A stretch of 16,141 nt of DNA from Oscillospiraceae bacterium. Its GTDB lineage: Bacteria; Bacillota; Clostridia; Oscillospirales; Ruminococcaceae. The notes beneath the pieces are model-generated. The model saw only the letters and a program-made list of their open reading frames with translations, was not told the DNA's origin and searched no databases. The DNA is taken from the NCBI GenBank assembly GCA_020024175.1, contig JAHHUB010000017.1, forward strand, positions 1-16,141, in the 5' to 3' direction. Numbering within the stretch: the first letter of the stretch is position 1; the number at the start of each line of letters is the position of its first letter. Position numbers and translations under genes: made by a program. Shown here in pieces: positions 15,308 to 16,141 of the stretch.

Positions 15308-15973
15308 TTATTTGTTGGAATTTGTGCCAAATTTTCTCTCAGTTCCGTTTAAAAGGCGTTTAATGTTTTCATGATGTGCAATAACAGGCAGAGTTATAAG
15401 TACAATTCCCATAATAACTTCTGTGTAGTCAGTACCTCCTGTGAGTTTAAGCTGTATAAATGTGAAAAGAGGATAGGACATCATACCTAATATGGAGGCT
15501 AAAGAAACAATTTTAACTATGAATGCCATGGGCACATAAATGGCAAAAAGAAAAATAAAAACTACAGGGTTTAAAAGCAAAACACTTCCAAAAGCGGTAA
15601 GCACACCTTTTCCGCCTTTAAATCCGAAATAAATGGGATAAAGATGGCCAAGAAGTGCAGGAAAAAGTCCAAAGTAAACAGGGTCAAAATTATCAATTCC
15701 CAAAAACTGTTTAAAAATAAATCTTGCCATAACTCCGCAGATTATACCTTTTGAAAAATCAAATACCGCAGTTAAAGCAGCGGGAAGTTTGCCGTAAACA
15801 CGGAGCATATTTGTCATACCTGCATTGCCGCTGCCATGTTTTCGGACATCATCTTTTTTAAATGTTCTTGAAAACAAAACAGCAAAGTTAATACTGCCTA
15901 TTAAATAAGATATTACAGCCACAATAATGGCTCCTATTAAAACATTAGGTTCTTTGAGCATTTCTAAATTCAT
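15308..15973 (-). CDS. plsY: Glycerol-3-phosphate acyltransferase PlsY
   Basis: PlsY is a membrane enzyme that transfers the acyl chain of acyl-phosphate (made by PlsX) to glycerol-3-phosphate, giving lysophosphatidic acid. The 221 residues contain about six or seven TM helices, starting at about 10-33. The three family motifs are present: GSGNAGMTNMLR (47-58), GHLYPIYFGFKGGKGV (109-124) and an IAHHENIKRLLNGTE motif near the C-terminus (about 198-212). The ATG at 15973 has GGGAG on the minus strand with about 8-nt spacing. It is the first gene of the minus-strand unit, with 13 nt to gpsA, and a promoter is visible upstream. Confidence 0.96.
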   Translation of the reverse strand: MNLEMLKEPNVLIGAIIVAVISYLIGSINFAVLFSRTFKKDDVRKHGSGNAGMTNMLRVYGKLPAALTAVFDFSKGIICGVMARFIFKQFLGIDNFDPVYFGLFPALLGHLYPIYFGFKGGKGVLTAFGSVLLLNPVVFIFLFAIYVPMAFIVKIVSLASILGMMSYPLFTFIQLKLTGGTDYTEVIMGIVLITLPVIAHHENIKRLLNGTERKFGTNSNK

Positions 15974-16030
15974 AATTATAATCTCCCATATTTTTTAAAA
16001 TTTAATTTACCATTCTATATTATCAGTTTT

Positions 16031-16059
16031 TTTATAATACTGCAACCGCCTTTTGACAA
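16031..16059 (-). promoter_or_regulatory. Sigma-A promoter for plsY-gpsA-fkbM
   Basis: Read on the minus strand: TTGTCA (16054-16059), a 17-nt spacer, then TATAAA (16031-16036). The start would be near 16025, about 50 nt before plsY. The -35 lies in TTTTGACAAAA, which on the plus strand reads TTGACA (16053-16058) with a weaker TATGGT 16 nt later, so a divergent promoter for a gene beyond the window is possible. Confidence 0.6.
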
Positions 16060-16141
16060 AAGAAAATTTTTTTGTATGGTAATTTAAAATAACTGATGTT
16101 AATTAAGGAAAACTATGTAAAAATACGGATATACATTAAAT

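Overview
This window reads as the chromosome of an anaerobic, flagellated, low-GC Firmicute, most likely a clostridium of the Oscillospiraceae/Ruminococcaceae or Lachnospiraceae type. The grounds are AT-rich DNA, strong GGAGG-type ribosome binding sites, many intrinsic terminators, a one-polypeptide pyruvate:ferredoxin oxidoreductase, type 2 PyrF, separate secD and secF genes, and plsY next to gpsA. The genus is inference. I see no tRNA, rRNA, CRISPR array, transposase or phage gene; this is core chromosome with a few unusual local arrangements.

Layout, left to right. (1) 1-817, + strand: the 3' end of pyrF and a small SLOG/DUF2493 protein. (2) 815-4782, + strand: a flagellar filament-assembly block. 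A sigma-28-like promoter overlaps the SLOG stop codon. It is followed by fliD (an unusually long filament cap), a strong hairpin, fliS, a FliT/FlgN-like small helical protein and a terminator. (3) 4831-6579, + strand: a consensus sigma-A promoter drives a two-gene unit, a Soj-type ParA ATPase and a protein with a low-complexity N-terminal region and a C-terminal ComFB domain, closed by a terminator. (4) 6580-10581, + strand: a non-coding stretch of about 390 nt with a promoter and two near-identical tandem hairpins leads into a large, apparently highly expressed PFOR gene with its own terminator. (5) 10671-13144, + strand: promoter, leader stem-loop, and secD-secF overlapping by 14 nt, closed by a terminator. 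(6) 13173-16059, - strand, convergent: promoter, plsY, gpsA, an FkbM-type methyltransferase, terminator.

How the genes work together. FliD caps the growing flagellar filament, FliS is the flagellin chaperone, and the next gene probably encodes another export chaperone. ParA plus the ComFB-domain protein looks like a ParA positioning ATPase with a non-ParB partner. ComFB relatives in cyanobacteria have been reported as c-di-GMP receptors, so a link to polar or motility organisation is plausible but inferred. PFOR makes acetyl-CoA and reduced ferredoxin. SecDF aids protein translocation. PlsY and GpsA make and acylate glycerol-3-phosphate for phospholipid synthesis.

The two strongest leads are the tandem hairpins in the PFOR leader, which show a compensatory base-pair change between copies, and the ParA/ComFB pair.
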